From: Chromohalobacter moromii
GTDB taxonomy: Bacteria; Pseudomonadota; Gammaproteobacteria; Pseudomonadales; Halomonadaceae
Length of the DNA: 64,000 nucleotides
Reading direction: 5' to 3'
NCBI RefSeq assembly: GCF_023091865.1
Contig: NZ_JAHXDI010000001.1
Location: 1,364,001-1,428,000, forward strand
The notes below the pieces were generated by a model that saw nothing but the letters and a program-made list of their open reading frames with translations, was not told the DNA's origin and ran no database searches. Made by a program: the position numbers and the translations under genes. Within the stretch, counting starts at the first letter, position 1; the number at the start of each line of letters is the position of its first letter. Below are positions 1-7,832 of the stretch, one piece after another.

Positions 1-84
1 ACCGCTCGAGGCGATGCCTGGCAATCTAGCCATGGCGAACCCGCCTAGCGTCAAAGCGATGCATACACTTAGCCCCTGCCACAT
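1..84 (-). CDS. YeiH/UPF0324-type membrane protein, 5' end only
   Basis: Only the first 28 codons lie in the window; the gene continues off the left edge. The start ATG is at 84-82 on the minus strand, preceded by a GAGAGGA ribosome-binding site. The visible residues (MWQGLSVCIALTLGG...) form the beginning of a hydrophobic helix. The identification rests mainly on context: yeiH-type putative anion (sulfate) exporters are commonly divergent from a YeiE-type LysR regulator, and such a regulator starts 98 bp away at 183. Any inner-membrane protein could begin like this, so the family is an inference. Confidence 0.5.
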   Translation of the reverse strand, partial: MWQGLSVCIALTLGGFAMARLPGIASSG

Positions 85-182
85 GATGTTTCCTCTCGAA
101 TGCCGATGAGGAGGACAGGGTAAGCGTGCATCGTGTAACCTAATATCGAGTAATAACGATATGCCATTTAAGTAAATTCGAT

Positions 183-1082
183 ATGACATCCAAGGTAACG
201 TTCCGCCAACTCGATGTATTTGTGAATGTGGCACGCGCTGGTTCTGTGAGTGCCGCCTCTCAGCGCCTGCATCTTTCACAGTCGGCGAGCAGTCAGGCAT
301 TGAGCGATCTTGAGTACCAGCTTGACGTAGCGCTGTTCGAGCGTCTCGGGCGTCGTCTGGTGCTCAACGATGCCGGCCGGCGGTTATTACCACAGGCTGA
401 GCAGTTGTTAGAAGGGTTAACGGTACTGGTGGAAACGGCGCGTGAGCCGCAAGGGGCATTACGCGGGCGTTTGCAAGTGTCGGCTAGTGCCACCGTGGGT
501 ACTTATCTGTTGCCGCAGCTGGCGGGTAGCTTTAGCGAGTCTCATCCGGAGACGGACCTCCAACTACGGCTGCGTAATACGCAAGGCGTGATCGACGACT
601 TATTGCAATACGACGCCGACCTCGGCCTGGTGGAAGGGCAGTGTACGGAACCGCGTCTGTCCAGTGAGTTCTGGTGTCGCGACGAGATGGTGATTGTCTG
701 TGCGCCGACACAGCGTTTCGCTGCTCAGTCGCGGTTGTCGCCTGAGGATCTGCAGGCCGCCGAATGGATCTTGAGAGAGGGTGGTTCGGGGTCTCGCGCG
801 ATCTTCGAAGCGGCGATTCGGCCTCATGTAGCGCGCTTGCGGGTACGCATGGAACTCGACCAACATGAGGCCATCAAGCAGGCCGTGCGGGCTGGCCTCG
901 GCCTTGGTTGTTTGTCGAGGCTCAGTGTGGCGGGCGAACTCGAACGCGGCGAACTCGTCGCACTGGAGACTCCACTACATCTGGTCCGTGACTTCTCGTT
1001 ATTGTGGCATCCTGAGCGTTATCGCAGCCCGTTATGGCAGGCGTTCAAGGTATTTCTTCAGGACGCGAGCTCAATTGTGTAA
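183..1082 (+). CDS. LysR-family transcriptional regulator, YeiE-like
   Basis: A 299-residue LysR-type regulator of normal length. The N-terminal winged helix-turn-helix is at about residues 6-65 (FRQLDVFVNVARAGSVSAAS, then LSQSASSQALSDLE). A LysR substrate-binding domain follows at about 92-295, with the WILREGGSGSR segment and the LGLGCLSR segment typical of the YeiE/CysB-like branch. It is divergent from the YeiH-like gene at the left edge, so it probably regulates that gene and itself from the 98-bp spacer. It ends 10 bp from the convergent glycosyltransferase remnant. The effector is unknown. Confidence 0.85.
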   Translation: MTSKVTFRQLDVFVNVARAGSVSAASQRLHLSQSASSQALSDLEYQLDVALFERLGRRLVLNDAGRRLLPQAEQLLEGLTVLVETAREPQGALRGRLQVSASATVGTYLLPQLAGSFSESHPETDLQLRLRNTQGVIDDLLQYDADLGLVEGQCTEPRLSSEFWCRDEMVIVCAPTQRFAAQSRLSPEDLQAAEWILREGGSGSRAIFEAAIRPHVARLRVRMELDQHEAIKQAVRAGLGLGCLSRLSVAGELERGELVALETPLHLVRDFSLLWHPERYRSPLWQAFKVFLQDASSIV

Positions 1083-1091
1083 GGCGTATCG

Positions 1092-1793
1092 TTACTTCGC
1101 CAAGGCTTCGAACTGCGGCAGCACGGTCTCCTTGAGGAAGGGGCGGTAGTGCGCTTCGGTGACGGTGATGGGCGCGGCATCCATGCGGGCGATGGCGTCG
1201 GCCAGCGCCGTTTCGTCTTCAAGCGGGACCAAGAAAGCGGCGAGTTCTCCCGAGAGTATTTCGCGCGGACCGGAGGGACAGTCGACGCTGACCACGGGCG
1301 TTCCCAGCAGCAGCGATTCGATGAGCGCGCGTGGTAGCCCTTCGGCGTCCGAGGTCAGGATCAAGGCCTTGGCGTTGCGAATGAACGGGTAGGGGTTGGT
1401 TTGATAGCCCGGCAGGATAACGCGTTCGGCGAGTCCCATGTCTTCTATCATCGCGCGAAGATTGGCTTCTTCATCGCCCTTACCCTTGCCCAACAGGACC
1501 AGCGGGGTCGTCACGCCGCTGGTTTTATAGGCGCGCAGCAAGCGGTCATGGCGCTTGCGGGCTTCAAACGTGCCGACATTGATCAGGTACTCGCCGTCCG
1601 GCACTGGCGCCGATTCCTCGGCCATGCGCAGGAAGGGCTCTCGCTCGTAAGGATTGTAGATAGCGCGAATCTCGGCGGGTTGGAGGCCGATGACGTTGAG
1701 CAAGTTATCCTTGACGCCCTGTGAGACAGCGACGACGTTGCGTCCACTATAGAAGCGATGCACCTTGTTGAAGGCTTTGGTGCGCTGGGCCGG
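1092..1793 (-). pseudogene. GT4 glycosyltransferase, 3' fragment (separated from its 5' half by inversion)
   Basis: This fragment encodes the C-terminal GT-B domain of a family 4 glycosyltransferase: VAVSQGVKDNL, then LINVGTFEARKRHDRLL, VLLGKG, VILPGYQTNPYPF and the nucleotide-sugar motif SDAEGLPRALIESL. Homology ends near 1793. Upstream of that point the minus-strand frame only reads antisense to a kinase fragment. The matching N-terminal half is on the plus strand at 2222-2607. Inverting the interval about 1788-2602 joins the two in frame, giving a protein of about 358 residues, normal for a WaaG-like LPS-core transferase. As it stands the fragment lacks its N-terminal domain and is presumably inactive. 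Confidence 0.8.
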
Positions 1794-1794
1794 A
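1783..1794. repeat. Left breakpoint of the inversion (imperfect inverted repeat)
   Basis: On the minus strand this 12-mer is TCCGGCCCAGCG. The partner at 2596-2607 reads TCCCGGTAAGCG on the plus strand, matching at 8 of 12 positions. Both broken genes rejoin in frame if coordinates summing to 4390 are exchanged, which places the breakpoint inside these 12-mers. Confidence 0.65.
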
Positions 1795-2193
1795 CTGCGC
1801 GCCATCGAATGCCGTGGAGTCGGCGTGGCCCTCAACCCCTTCAATCCGTTGGGGTCACTGCTGGCCATGGAACATCTCGACCGGGGCGAGTCCGGTGCGG
1901 ATTACTTTCGCCGCCAGGAAGAAGAAGCACGCTTGGCGTTCCTGCAACGCGTCTGTGACGACGCCGTGGCCCTGATTCGTCACGGCTACTATCATCGCGA
2001 TTTTCATTATGGCAACTTGCTGCTCGATGACGCTGGCGAGATCGTCTGGATCGACACCCACGTCAAACGTCTGCCTCAAGATGCCCGCCAACGCCGCCAG
2101 ACCATTGTGGCCATGCTTAGCCCCACGAAATTGCAAGGCGAGCGCTACCGAGCATTCGCCGAAGCGTATTTGATTCGCCAACTCGCGCTATAG
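1783..2193 (+). pseudogene. LPS-core sugar kinase (WaaP/KdkA/InaA-type), 3' fragment
   Basis: This is the C-terminal lobe of a lipopolysaccharide kinase. It shows the catalytic-loop signature YYHRDFHYGNLLLDD followed by WIDTHVKR (a DFG-like position), and then a helical C-terminus ending at 2193. The reading frame before about 1789 is not kinase-like and no sensible start exists. The N-lobe is found on the opposite strand at 2594-2901. Joining the two across the inversion breakpoint gives about 234 residues, the usual size of KdkA-type enzymes that phosphorylate Kdo or heptose in the inner core. It is followed after 28 bp by the GT4 5' fragment, which keeps the original kinase-to-transferase operon order. 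Confidence 0.78.
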
Positions 2194-2221
2194 GGATTAG
2201 CCCCCACCAGGGAAGACATTC

Positions 2222-2607
2222 ATGCCAACGCCCAAACGCTTTGCCTTCGTCATTGCCGATCTATACGGCGGCGGCGCAGAAAAATCGCTGCTTTATACGG
2301 CCGACGGTCTTCGCCAGCGCGGCCACGTCGTCAAGGTCTTCATCCTGCGCGACAAGATCGAGCACCGCCTGCCGGAAGGATTGGAGATCGAGAATCTCGG
2401 AGTTATCAATCGCTTCAGCAAGCTATTCTCCTCCATATGGGTGGAAAAGTGGCAAGCCAAACGTATCGCACGCGCATTAAGCACTTTCGGTCCGGATGTC
2501 GTGCTGTCATGTTCTTGCGACAAGATCACTCGACATCTGACATTCCCCAACCTGTGGTTCTGGATCAAGAGCGATATCTCGGCGAAATTCAGCGATCCCG
2601 GTAAGCG
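2222..2607 (+). pseudogene. GT4 glycosyltransferase, 5' fragment
   Basis: This is the N-terminal Rossmann domain of a GT4 glycosyltransferase: FVIADLYGGGAEKSLLYTA with the acceptor-side GGGAEKS loop, then FGPDVVLSCS and LWFWIKSDISAKFSDP. The ATG at 2222 has a GGGAAG ribosome-binding site. Similarity stops at about 2600. Beyond it the frame runs antisense through the kinase N-lobe on the minus strand and encodes nothing recognisable. The C-terminal half is at 1092-1793 on the minus strand. A truncated product of about 126-211 residues could be translated but would lack the nucleotide-sugar site. Confidence 0.8.
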
Positions 2608-2901
2608 GATGCAGGCATTGGCTCGCCATTCCTTGAGCGCATCGAAACCGCCCAGCAGGCGTTTCTCCAGGATGTCGCGAATCCACCACTTGATGGGGTG
2701 GCGCCGCACCGTGTATTTGTCGGCTACCAGTTTGAATAGCGTATTCGACGCCGCATCGAGAAAGAAGCGACTGCTGCCCACCGCTTCCATTTGTCGTGTC
2801 GTGCCGGGTTGCGACAACATGAGGCGGGAAGTAAACGCAAAGCGTGTGCGCATGTAATACCAGCGCGCAACGCCATTGAGCGAGACACGATACAACGGCA
2901 T
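2594..2901 (-). pseudogene. LPS-core sugar kinase, 5' fragment (N-lobe)
   Basis: The minus-strand reading begins at ATG 2901 (MPLYRVSLNGVARWYYM) and continues to ...LFKLVADKYTVRRHPIKWW and GGFDALKEWRANACIRLPG, where kinase-like sequence stops at about 2594. It contains a basic N-lobe with a candidate ATP-binding lysine (FKLVADKY) and an alpha-C-like helix (ALKEWRANA). Joined to the plus-strand 3' fragment, it reads ...IRLPG/AGLRAIECRG... in frame. The start is uncertain because the frame stays open upstream. The 148 bp between it and manC would hold the promoter of the original operon. Confidence 0.72.
2596..2607. repeat. Right breakpoint of the inversion (imperfect inverted repeat)
   Basis: TCCCGGTAAGCG on the plus strand is the partner of the left breakpoint 12-mer. 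Plus-strand GT4 sequence and minus-strand kinase sequence both lose homology at this point. The match is too short and imperfect for homologous recombination, so illegitimate recombination or an assembly error are the options. Confidence 0.65.
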
Positions 2902-3049
2902 GAGTGGCGATCCGCCTCGTTCGGAAAACAAGGCGCTAATCCTCGGGAAGCGGGGGAAGGTTGTCAAGGCGATGTCATGACAGGACTGGCGCCTGCCGTG
3001 GCGGCTGGTTAACGTACGCTCAGAGATATCCCCGGATGAGGAAGATGCC

Positions 3050-4462
3050 ATGCTGACGCCTGTGATTCTCGCTGGCGGTAATGGAACGCGTCTGTGGCCG
3101 CTATCGCGTCGCGATACGCCCAAGCAATTCCTGGCGCTGCTTGGCGAGCGGAGCCTGCTGCAAGCGACGCTTTTGCGCTTGGAGGGGCTCGACGTGGCTT
3201 GTCCCATCGTTGTCTGCGCGGATGCCCATCGTTTTTTGGTCGCCGAGCAGTTGCGTGAAATCGACTGTGAGGCGGATATCGTGCTCGAACCCGAGGGGCG
3301 CGACACCGCACCGGCTATCGCCATGGCGGCGCTTTGCCAGCAGGCACGTGAAGACAGCGCGAACCGTGACGCGCCTCTGTTGGTATTGCCTTCCGACCAC
3401 CACCTCGAAGAGGTGGCGGCGTTCCACGAAGTAGTGAAGACGGCGCTGCCGGCGGCGGGGCGAGGTGACTTGGTGACGTTTGGCATCGTGCCGACGCGAG
3501 CAGAAACCGGCTATGGCTATCTGGAGGTCGCCGATGTCACGGCGGGCTTGCAACCGCTTGTACGTTTCGTGGAGAAACCGGATGCCGCCCGCGCGCATGA
3601 ATTTGCGCATGACGGCCATCATCTCTGGAACAGCGGCATGTTCTTGTTGCGCGGTGATCGTTACCTCGAAGAGCTGAGACATTGGCGCCCGGCCATGCAT
3701 GCCTCGGTGGAGAAGGCATGGGCCGGACGCGGCGCAGACCTCGATTTTCTACGTCCCGAGGCGGGCGCATTCGCCGAATGCGATGCCGAATCCATCGACT
3801 ACGCCGTCATGGAACATACCCGAGCCGGTGTCGTCGTCCCTCTGGCGGCGGGATGGTCGGATGTTGGTTCCTACCAAGCATTGTGGGACGTTGCGTCGAA
3901 AGACGATGACGGCAACCTGCTGCGCGGCGACGTCATCGCGGAAGACACGCGAGACGCCTGGGTACAGTCGCAGTCGCGCCTGGTCGCGACGCTCGGGATC
4001 TCGGATCTGGTCGTCGTCGAAACCGCTGACGCCGTGCTGGTAGGGGATCGCCACCGCGTCCAAGAGGTCAAAACCCTGGTCGCGCGTCTGCAATCGCTCG
4101 GGCGTCAGGAAGGTATCGCCCATCGGCGTGCCTATCGCCCGTGGGGCAGTTACGAATGCGTCGAGCAGGGCGCACGCTTTCAGGTCAAGCATATTCGCGT
4201 ACATCCTGGCGCCCGCCTATCGTTGCAGCGCCATCATCATCGCGCCGAGCACTGGATCGTTGTCTCGGGCACGGCACGTGTCACCCGGGGAGACGAGATC
4301 TTCCTGTTGGGTGAAAACCAGTCCGCATACATCCCACTGGGCATCGCACATCGTCTGGAAAATCCCGGCCGCATCGAATTGGAACTCATCGAAGTGCAAA
4401 GCGGCGCCTATCTCGGTGAGGACGATATCGTGCGCCTCGATGACGATTATCGGCGCGACTGA
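3050..4462 (+). CDS. manC: Mannose-1-phosphate guanylyltransferase / mannose-6-phosphate isomerase
   Basis: A 470-residue bifunctional enzyme (AlgA/CpsB/ManC type) that makes GDP-mannose for surface polysaccharide. The N-terminal nucleotidyltransferase domain (about 1-290) has LAGGNGTRLWPLSR with the pyrophosphorylase signature, PSDHH, and FVEKPD. The C-terminal cupin-type isomerase domain (about 355-465) has YRPWGSYE, the metal-binding RHHHRAEHW and the IPLGIAHRLENPG segment. The start ATG has a GAGGAAG ribosome-binding site. It lies divergent from the broken LPS kinase gene, in keeping with an LPS or exopolysaccharide locus. Length and motifs are complete. Confidence 0.93.
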   Translation: MLTPVILAGGNGTRLWPLSRRDTPKQFLALLGERSLLQATLLRLEGLDVACPIVVCADAHRFLVAEQLREIDCEADIVLEPEGRDTAPAIAMAALCQQAREDSANRDAPLLVLPSDHHLEEVAAFHEVVKTALPAAGRGDLVTFGIVPTRAETGYGYLEVADVTAGLQPLVRFVEKPDAARAHEFAHDGHHLWNSGMFLLRGDRYLEELRHWRPAMHASVEKAWAGRGADLDFLRPEAGAFAECDAESIDYAVMEHTRAGVVVPLAAGWSDVGSYQALWDVASKDDDGNLLRGDVIAEDTRDAWVQSQSRLVATLGISDLVVVETADAVLVGDRHRVQEVKTLVARLQSLGRQEGIAHRRAYRPWGSYECVEQGARFQVKHIRVHPGARLSLQRHHHRAEHWIVVSGTARVTRGDEIFLLGENQSAYIPLGIAHRLENPGRIELELIEVQSGAYLGEDDIVRLDDDYRRD

Positions 4463-4504
4463 TAGAGAACGTTTTGTATCAGGAGCCATGATCAAGCGGA
4501 GAGA

Positions 4505-4521
4505 CTTAATCAGCCCTTAAG
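4505..4521 (+). promoter_or_regulatory. PmrA-type box upstream of dgkA
   Basis: CTTAAT-CAGCC-CTTAAG fits the PmrA/BasR consensus HTTAAK-N5-HTTAAK. It ends 51 bp before the dgkA start. A possible -10 element TATCCT lies at 4532-4537, exactly 10 bp after the box. Confidence 0.75.
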
Positions 4522-4572
4522 GTATCGAGTCTATCCTACTAGCTTCTTTGTAAATTTGGACGTGTTGACAAA

Positions 4573-4944
4573 ATGGCTGATCTAGATAAATGGAATGGAA
4601 CAGGTCTCGTACGTTTAAATAAAGCTCTTTTTTGTTCTCTAAAAGGCTTGAGTGCTGCCTGGGTGCATGAGTCGGCATTTCGTCAAGAATTAGTGGTCCT
4701 TGCATTGTTGATGCCAATTCCTACCTTTGGGGATTACTTGCCTATAGAAAAAGCGATGATGGGGGCATCTCTCATCTTGCTATTGGTAGTGGAGCTTATA
4801 AATTCAGCTATTGAAGCTGTTGTGGATCGCGTGGGAACGCAATGGCATACATTAAGCGGCCGAGCCAAGGATCTTGGGTCAGCATCGGTTTTTATGACAT
4901 TTTTGCTTGTTGTTTGGGTCTGGTTTAATATTTTAATGAAGTGA
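4573..4944 (+). CDS. dgkA: Diacylglycerol kinase
   Basis: A 123-residue DgkA, the small trimeric inner-membrane kinase that converts diacylglycerol to phosphatidic acid. The active-site helix ELINSAIEAVVDR and the RAKDLGSASV segment are intact, with three hydrophobic helices (about 34-52, 58-78 and 98-120). It is the first gene of the AT-rich island. EptA, four genes downstream, produces diacylglycerol when it transfers phosphoethanolamine from phosphatidylethanolamine, so DgkA probably recycles that by-product. It has its own PmrA-type box. The ribosome-binding site before ATG 4573 is weak. Confidence 0.93.
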   Translation: MADLDKWNGTGLVRLNKALFCSLKGLSAAWVHESAFRQELVVLALLMPIPTFGDYLPIEKAMMGASLILLLVVELINSAIEAVVDRVGTQWHTLSGRAKDLGSASVFMTFLLVVWVWFNILMK

Positions 4945-4954
4945 TTTCAGTCAT

Positions 4955-5734
4955 CTAGTGGTCGTTTGAAGTGTACCTTGTTACGTCACTTTGAAAGACT
5001 TTAAAGGAGTGAAGCGGCCATACTGTTAAAATGCTTGCAATAAGTATTGCGAAGTAAATGGAAGAGCTTTTATTGGTTTGGTGCTGAGAAAATTGGTGCA
5101 AAAATAGATAGAAAAAAAGGCAAGCCCATCCTGTCCCTAAAAACACCCCGCCGACAATATCAGTTAACCAGTGCGCATTCAGATAAACTCTAGAAAAGCA
5201 TATAAGGAACAGTAATGAAAAGATGGTGAGGCCAGTCAATATTCTGTGTTTAACATTAAAGTGATGAGTAAATAGGAGGAGGATGCACAAGTAGAGCGTT
5301 ATGTTTAATGTGGTGTGACCACTCGGAAAAGAAAAAGTCTCCCAGTTTTCATACAGCCCCACCATTGGGCGACTTTCATGTATTAAAAACTTCAGTAGAG
5401 GAACCGTTAAAGATATGCTGGTCATGGTTAAGGCTAAAAGTATAGCGGGTGCTTTTTCTTTCCTTACGAGCATGGATATTACTATTGCTGAGGATATTAT
5501 GCCCACTACGATGCCATCACCAAGTTCAGTTATGCTTAGCATGAAGTTGAATAGAAAAGAACTCTGGTGCTGTGCAAAGAGGTTGTGTATGGTTCCATTT
5601 ATTCCAGTAAACCAATTAGTAGTTTTAACTATCAATGATAGTATCAAGAAGAGTGAAAAGCATGTTGCTGAAAGTATCAAGAAAGATCTTGGTGATCTTG
5701 ATGAATTGCCAGATACAGCGATTGTCTTTTTCAT
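4955..5734 (-). CDS. PAP2-family lipid phosphatase
   Basis: A 259-residue membrane phosphatase with the three PAP2 signature blocks: KFLIHESRP (C1), PSGHT (C2) and SRVYLNAHWLTDIVGG (C3). About six transmembrane helices are visible. Likely substrates are undecaprenyl pyrophosphate, phosphatidate or a lipid A phosphate; the sequence does not decide which. It is convergent with dgkA (10 bp apart) and has its own promoter region with a PmrA-type box 45 bp upstream. Base composition is clearly AT-rich compared with manC. It is not a close copy of the other PAP2 genes in the window. Confidence 0.85.
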   Translation of the reverse strand: MKKTIAVSGNSSRSPRSFLILSATCFSLFLILSLIVKTTNWFTGINGTIHNLFAQHQSSFLFNFMLSITELGDGIVVGIISSAIVISMLVRKEKAPAILLALTMTSISLTVPLLKFLIHESRPMVGLYENWETFSFPSGHTTLNITLYLCILLLFTHHFNVKHRILTGLTIFSLLFLICFSRVYLNAHWLTDIVGGVFLGTGWACLFFYLFLHQFSQHQTNKSSSIYFAILIASILTVWPLHSFKVFQSDVTRYTSNDH

Positions 5735-5779
5735 TTTAAAGCTCAGGTTGGAGGTGTTAAGGGGTTTTGTTTCTATAAT

Positions 5780-5796
5780 GTTAAGAGAGGCTTAAA
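5780..5796 (-). promoter_or_regulatory. PmrA-type box upstream of the PAP2 gene
   Basis: On the minus strand the sequence is TTTAAG-CCTCT-CTTAAC, one base off the HTTAAK-N5-HTTAAK consensus. It ends 45 bp before the PAP2 start at 5734, the same spacing as the other boxes in this region. Confidence 0.55.
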
Positions 5797-5805
5797 GCCT
5801 CTCTT
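5783..5805. terminator. Hairpin between the arnT-like cassette and the PAP2 gene
   Basis: AAGAGAGGC-TTAAA-GCCTCTCTT is a perfect 9-bp stem with a 5-base loop, 26 bp past the stop of the ArnT-like gene (minus strand). There is no clear T-run on the minus side. The stem also contains the PmrA-type box, so it may act as terminator, operator or both. Confidence 0.5.
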
Positions 5806-5830
5806 TGACGGGATTTTAGGGTGGTGATGA

Positions 5831-7540
5831 CTATTTTGTCGTGGGAGCTTCGTATAGCGGCGCAGATTTTTTATTTCCTGGGCACTGAGAAAAAGCGCTT
5901 CCGGGAAGAAGCCACCAATGATCACTGTTCTGAATACCCAGATCATGCTTTTCGGATTGATCGATACAAGCTTCCCCTTTTGCCTGATCTGCTCGTGTTA
6001 ATATCCAACGCTCATCGGGAGACTGTTTAACCCATGCGTAAGCACGTTGTAATTGTTTTTCTAATGGGGTTTTAAAGCCGAATTGCACGACGGGTTGTTG
6101 TGCTTGTAGCACAAATTCTTCATCGAAATCCGGGAGCGCCAATGAAGCGTTTTTTCCTGTTATGCGCTGAACATTTTGCATCATATCGTGAGGCGACCTG
6201 GCCGTATTCATTAGTACATAGCCCCATGTAGACCATGAAACCCAGAAGGCCAGCATCCATATTACAAATATCAACATTCCACGGTGCGGTTTTAACCAGA
6301 GGATGAGGGGGATAGACAGCGCACCAATCGTCATCCACCAATTCCAAGGCACTACTCCATAGTGCTGCGATAATTCGTTTAGGCTACTGACTCCATAACC
6401 ACCTAAGACTCCTGCAGTTAGTAAAGTGCCTGAAATGGCAATGATAGTAAATGTTGCCAGATAATTGAGACCCTTTTGTTGCAATAGGCCGGGTATGGAC
6501 GGCGCGACCGCCCATATTAACAATGGGATTGTAGGCAATATATAAACGCCTCGTTTGCCTGGCGACAACGAAAAAAACAGAAGGATCAGCAATATTGCGC
6601 TTAAAGGCATCCAAATCTTAGCATCGCGTCTTCTCAATCGACGCTGCCAGTGTTTAATAAGCCATGGGAAGGCCAGTATTAGAGGTAGCCATGCCCAAGG
6701 AATGACACTGGCTAGATAGTAATACCAAGGGTTCAAGTGATGCCATGAATTGGCATATCTTTCGCCCGTCTGTTTGAAAAGGATATTATCCCGATAAGCT
6801 GTGAGACTTGAATCGTCTCCAAATGTGGCGATCAAGACCATGGGCACGACCCACAAGCTAACCGTCAAGATAAGTAATGAAAAACCCTTTATATACTGTT
6901 TCCATGCAGGGTGATGCACTACTCCTTGTTTATAGAATAATATCCAGCCGGGTATTAACGCCAAGGGCAGAAAGCCTACCCCCTTGGTCAATATACCGAT
7001 GCCCATTGCGATCCAACTGACATACCACCAGATATTCTTGGCGTCAATTAATGAATAGCGTAGAAACCCGTAAGCCCCTAACGTAGTAAAAAAAGTGAGA
7101 GACATATCTATTTGTGCCGTCCGAGCTTGAAGAGCAAATTGGAACGTGCTCAACAGGGCAACGCCGGCTAATAGTGCGATGCGTATACCGTAGAGTCTTT
7201 TCGTTAAATCTGCTACTAAAAAGAGAGTTCCGAAAGCAGCAAGTAGAGACGGGAGCATGAATCCCCAACGGACCGAGCCAGTTAGAGCAATACCTATTGC
7301 CATTGCCCACATGAAAATAGGGGGTTTGTCTGGATAAATTTCGCCGGCGCGATGAGGAAACCAAAACTGACCTGTCTTAAGCATTTCAAGCGCATTGAGT
7401 GCAAAGCGTGGTTCATCTGCTGGCCATGGATCACGTAGCCCCAGCCCAATCGCTAAAATTACAAAACTACCAAGAAGAAAAAGGCACCAAAAAAACCGAT
7501 TATGCCGGGCCATCGTCATTGGCAAGGGCAAGAAACGCAT
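5831..7540 (-). CDS. ArnT-like GT39 glycosyltransferase (lipid A aminoarabinose transferase family)
   Basis: A polytopic inner-membrane transferase that moves a sugar from an undecaprenyl phosphate carrier to a periplasmic acceptor, in ArnT's case lipid A phosphate. The first periplasmic loop carries the catalytic-type motif DPWPADEPRFALNAL (Asp-Glu), followed by YPDKPPIFMW and 11-12 hydrophobic helices, then a soluble C-terminal domain. ATG 7540 follows the upstream stop by 4 bp; ATGs at 7579 (35-bp overlap) and 7519 are alternatives. It is the last gene of the GT2-LABN-GT39 cassette. ArnA, ArnB and ArnD are not in the window, so the sugar may not be Ara4N. Confidence 0.82.
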   Translation of the reverse strand: MRFLPLPMTMARHNRFFWCLFLLGSFVILAIGLGLRDPWPADEPRFALNALEMLKTGQFWFPHRAGEIYPDKPPIFMWAMAIGIALTGSVRWGFMLPSLLAAFGTLFLVADLTKRLYGIRIALLAGVALLSTFQFALQARTAQIDMSLTFFTTLGAYGFLRYSLIDAKNIWWYVSWIAMGIGILTKGVGFLPLALIPGWILFYKQGVVHHPAWKQYIKGFSLLILTVSLWVVPMVLIATFGDDSSLTAYRDNILFKQTGERYANSWHHLNPWYYYLASVIPWAWLPLILAFPWLIKHWQRRLRRRDAKIWMPLSAILLILLFFSLSPGKRGVYILPTIPLLIWAVAPSIPGLLQQKGLNYLATFTIIAISGTLLTAGVLGGYGVSSLNELSQHYGVVPWNWWMTIGALSIPLILWLKPHRGMLIFVIWMLAFWVSWSTWGYVLMNTARSPHDMMQNVQRITGKNASLALPDFDEEFVLQAQQPVVQFGFKTPLEKQLQRAYAWVKQSPDERWILTRADQAKGEACIDQSEKHDLGIQNSDHWWLLPGSAFSQCPGNKKSAPLYEAPTTK

Positions 7541-7544
7541 AAAG

Positions 7545-7832
7545 CTATTCACTTTTCGTTGATTTTCGATGTGTTTCATTACGAATTAAGATCATATTAC
7601 GCATGTAGATAAAAAGCCCTGCTCCCTGACCAACGATAAATACGGGATCTTGTCGATAAATTGCATAAGCAAAAAGCGTGGCGCCTCCGCCTAGGCTTAA
7701 TATCCAAAACGCGTTGGGCACGATACTGCGTCGCGCCTTCTCACTTGCAATCCACTGGACCAAGAAACGGGCCGAAAAAAAGCCTTGTCCAAGAAATCCA
7801 ATAATCATCCAGATTAAGTCGGGTTTAAACAT
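7545..7832 (-). CDS. LABN-domain small membrane protein
   Basis: A 95-residue protein matching the lipid A biosynthesis N-terminal (LABN) fold: FLGQGFFSARFLVQWIASE, SIVPNAFWILSLGGG, and a C-terminal GQGAGLFIYMRNM. It has three hydrophobic stretches. Stand-alone LABN proteins are often found next to ArnC-type and ArnT-type glycosyltransferases. A role in presenting or flipping the lipid-linked sugar is plausible but unproven. It overlaps the GT2 gene by 8 bp, so the two are translationally coupled. The original LABN name comes from the N-terminus of some lipid-A-disaccharide synthases; no catalytic domain follows here. Confidence 0.82.
   Translation of the reverse strand: MFKPDLIWMIIGFLGQGFFSARFLVQWIASEKARRSIVPNAFWILSLGGGATLFAYAIYRQDPVFIVGQGAGLFIYMRNMILIRNETHRKSTKSE

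Noticed and set aside
2293-3486. 397-residue minus-strand frame across manC
   Set aside because: Only its part below 2901 is coding (kinase N-lobe); the rest is antisense to manC and shows no family pattern.
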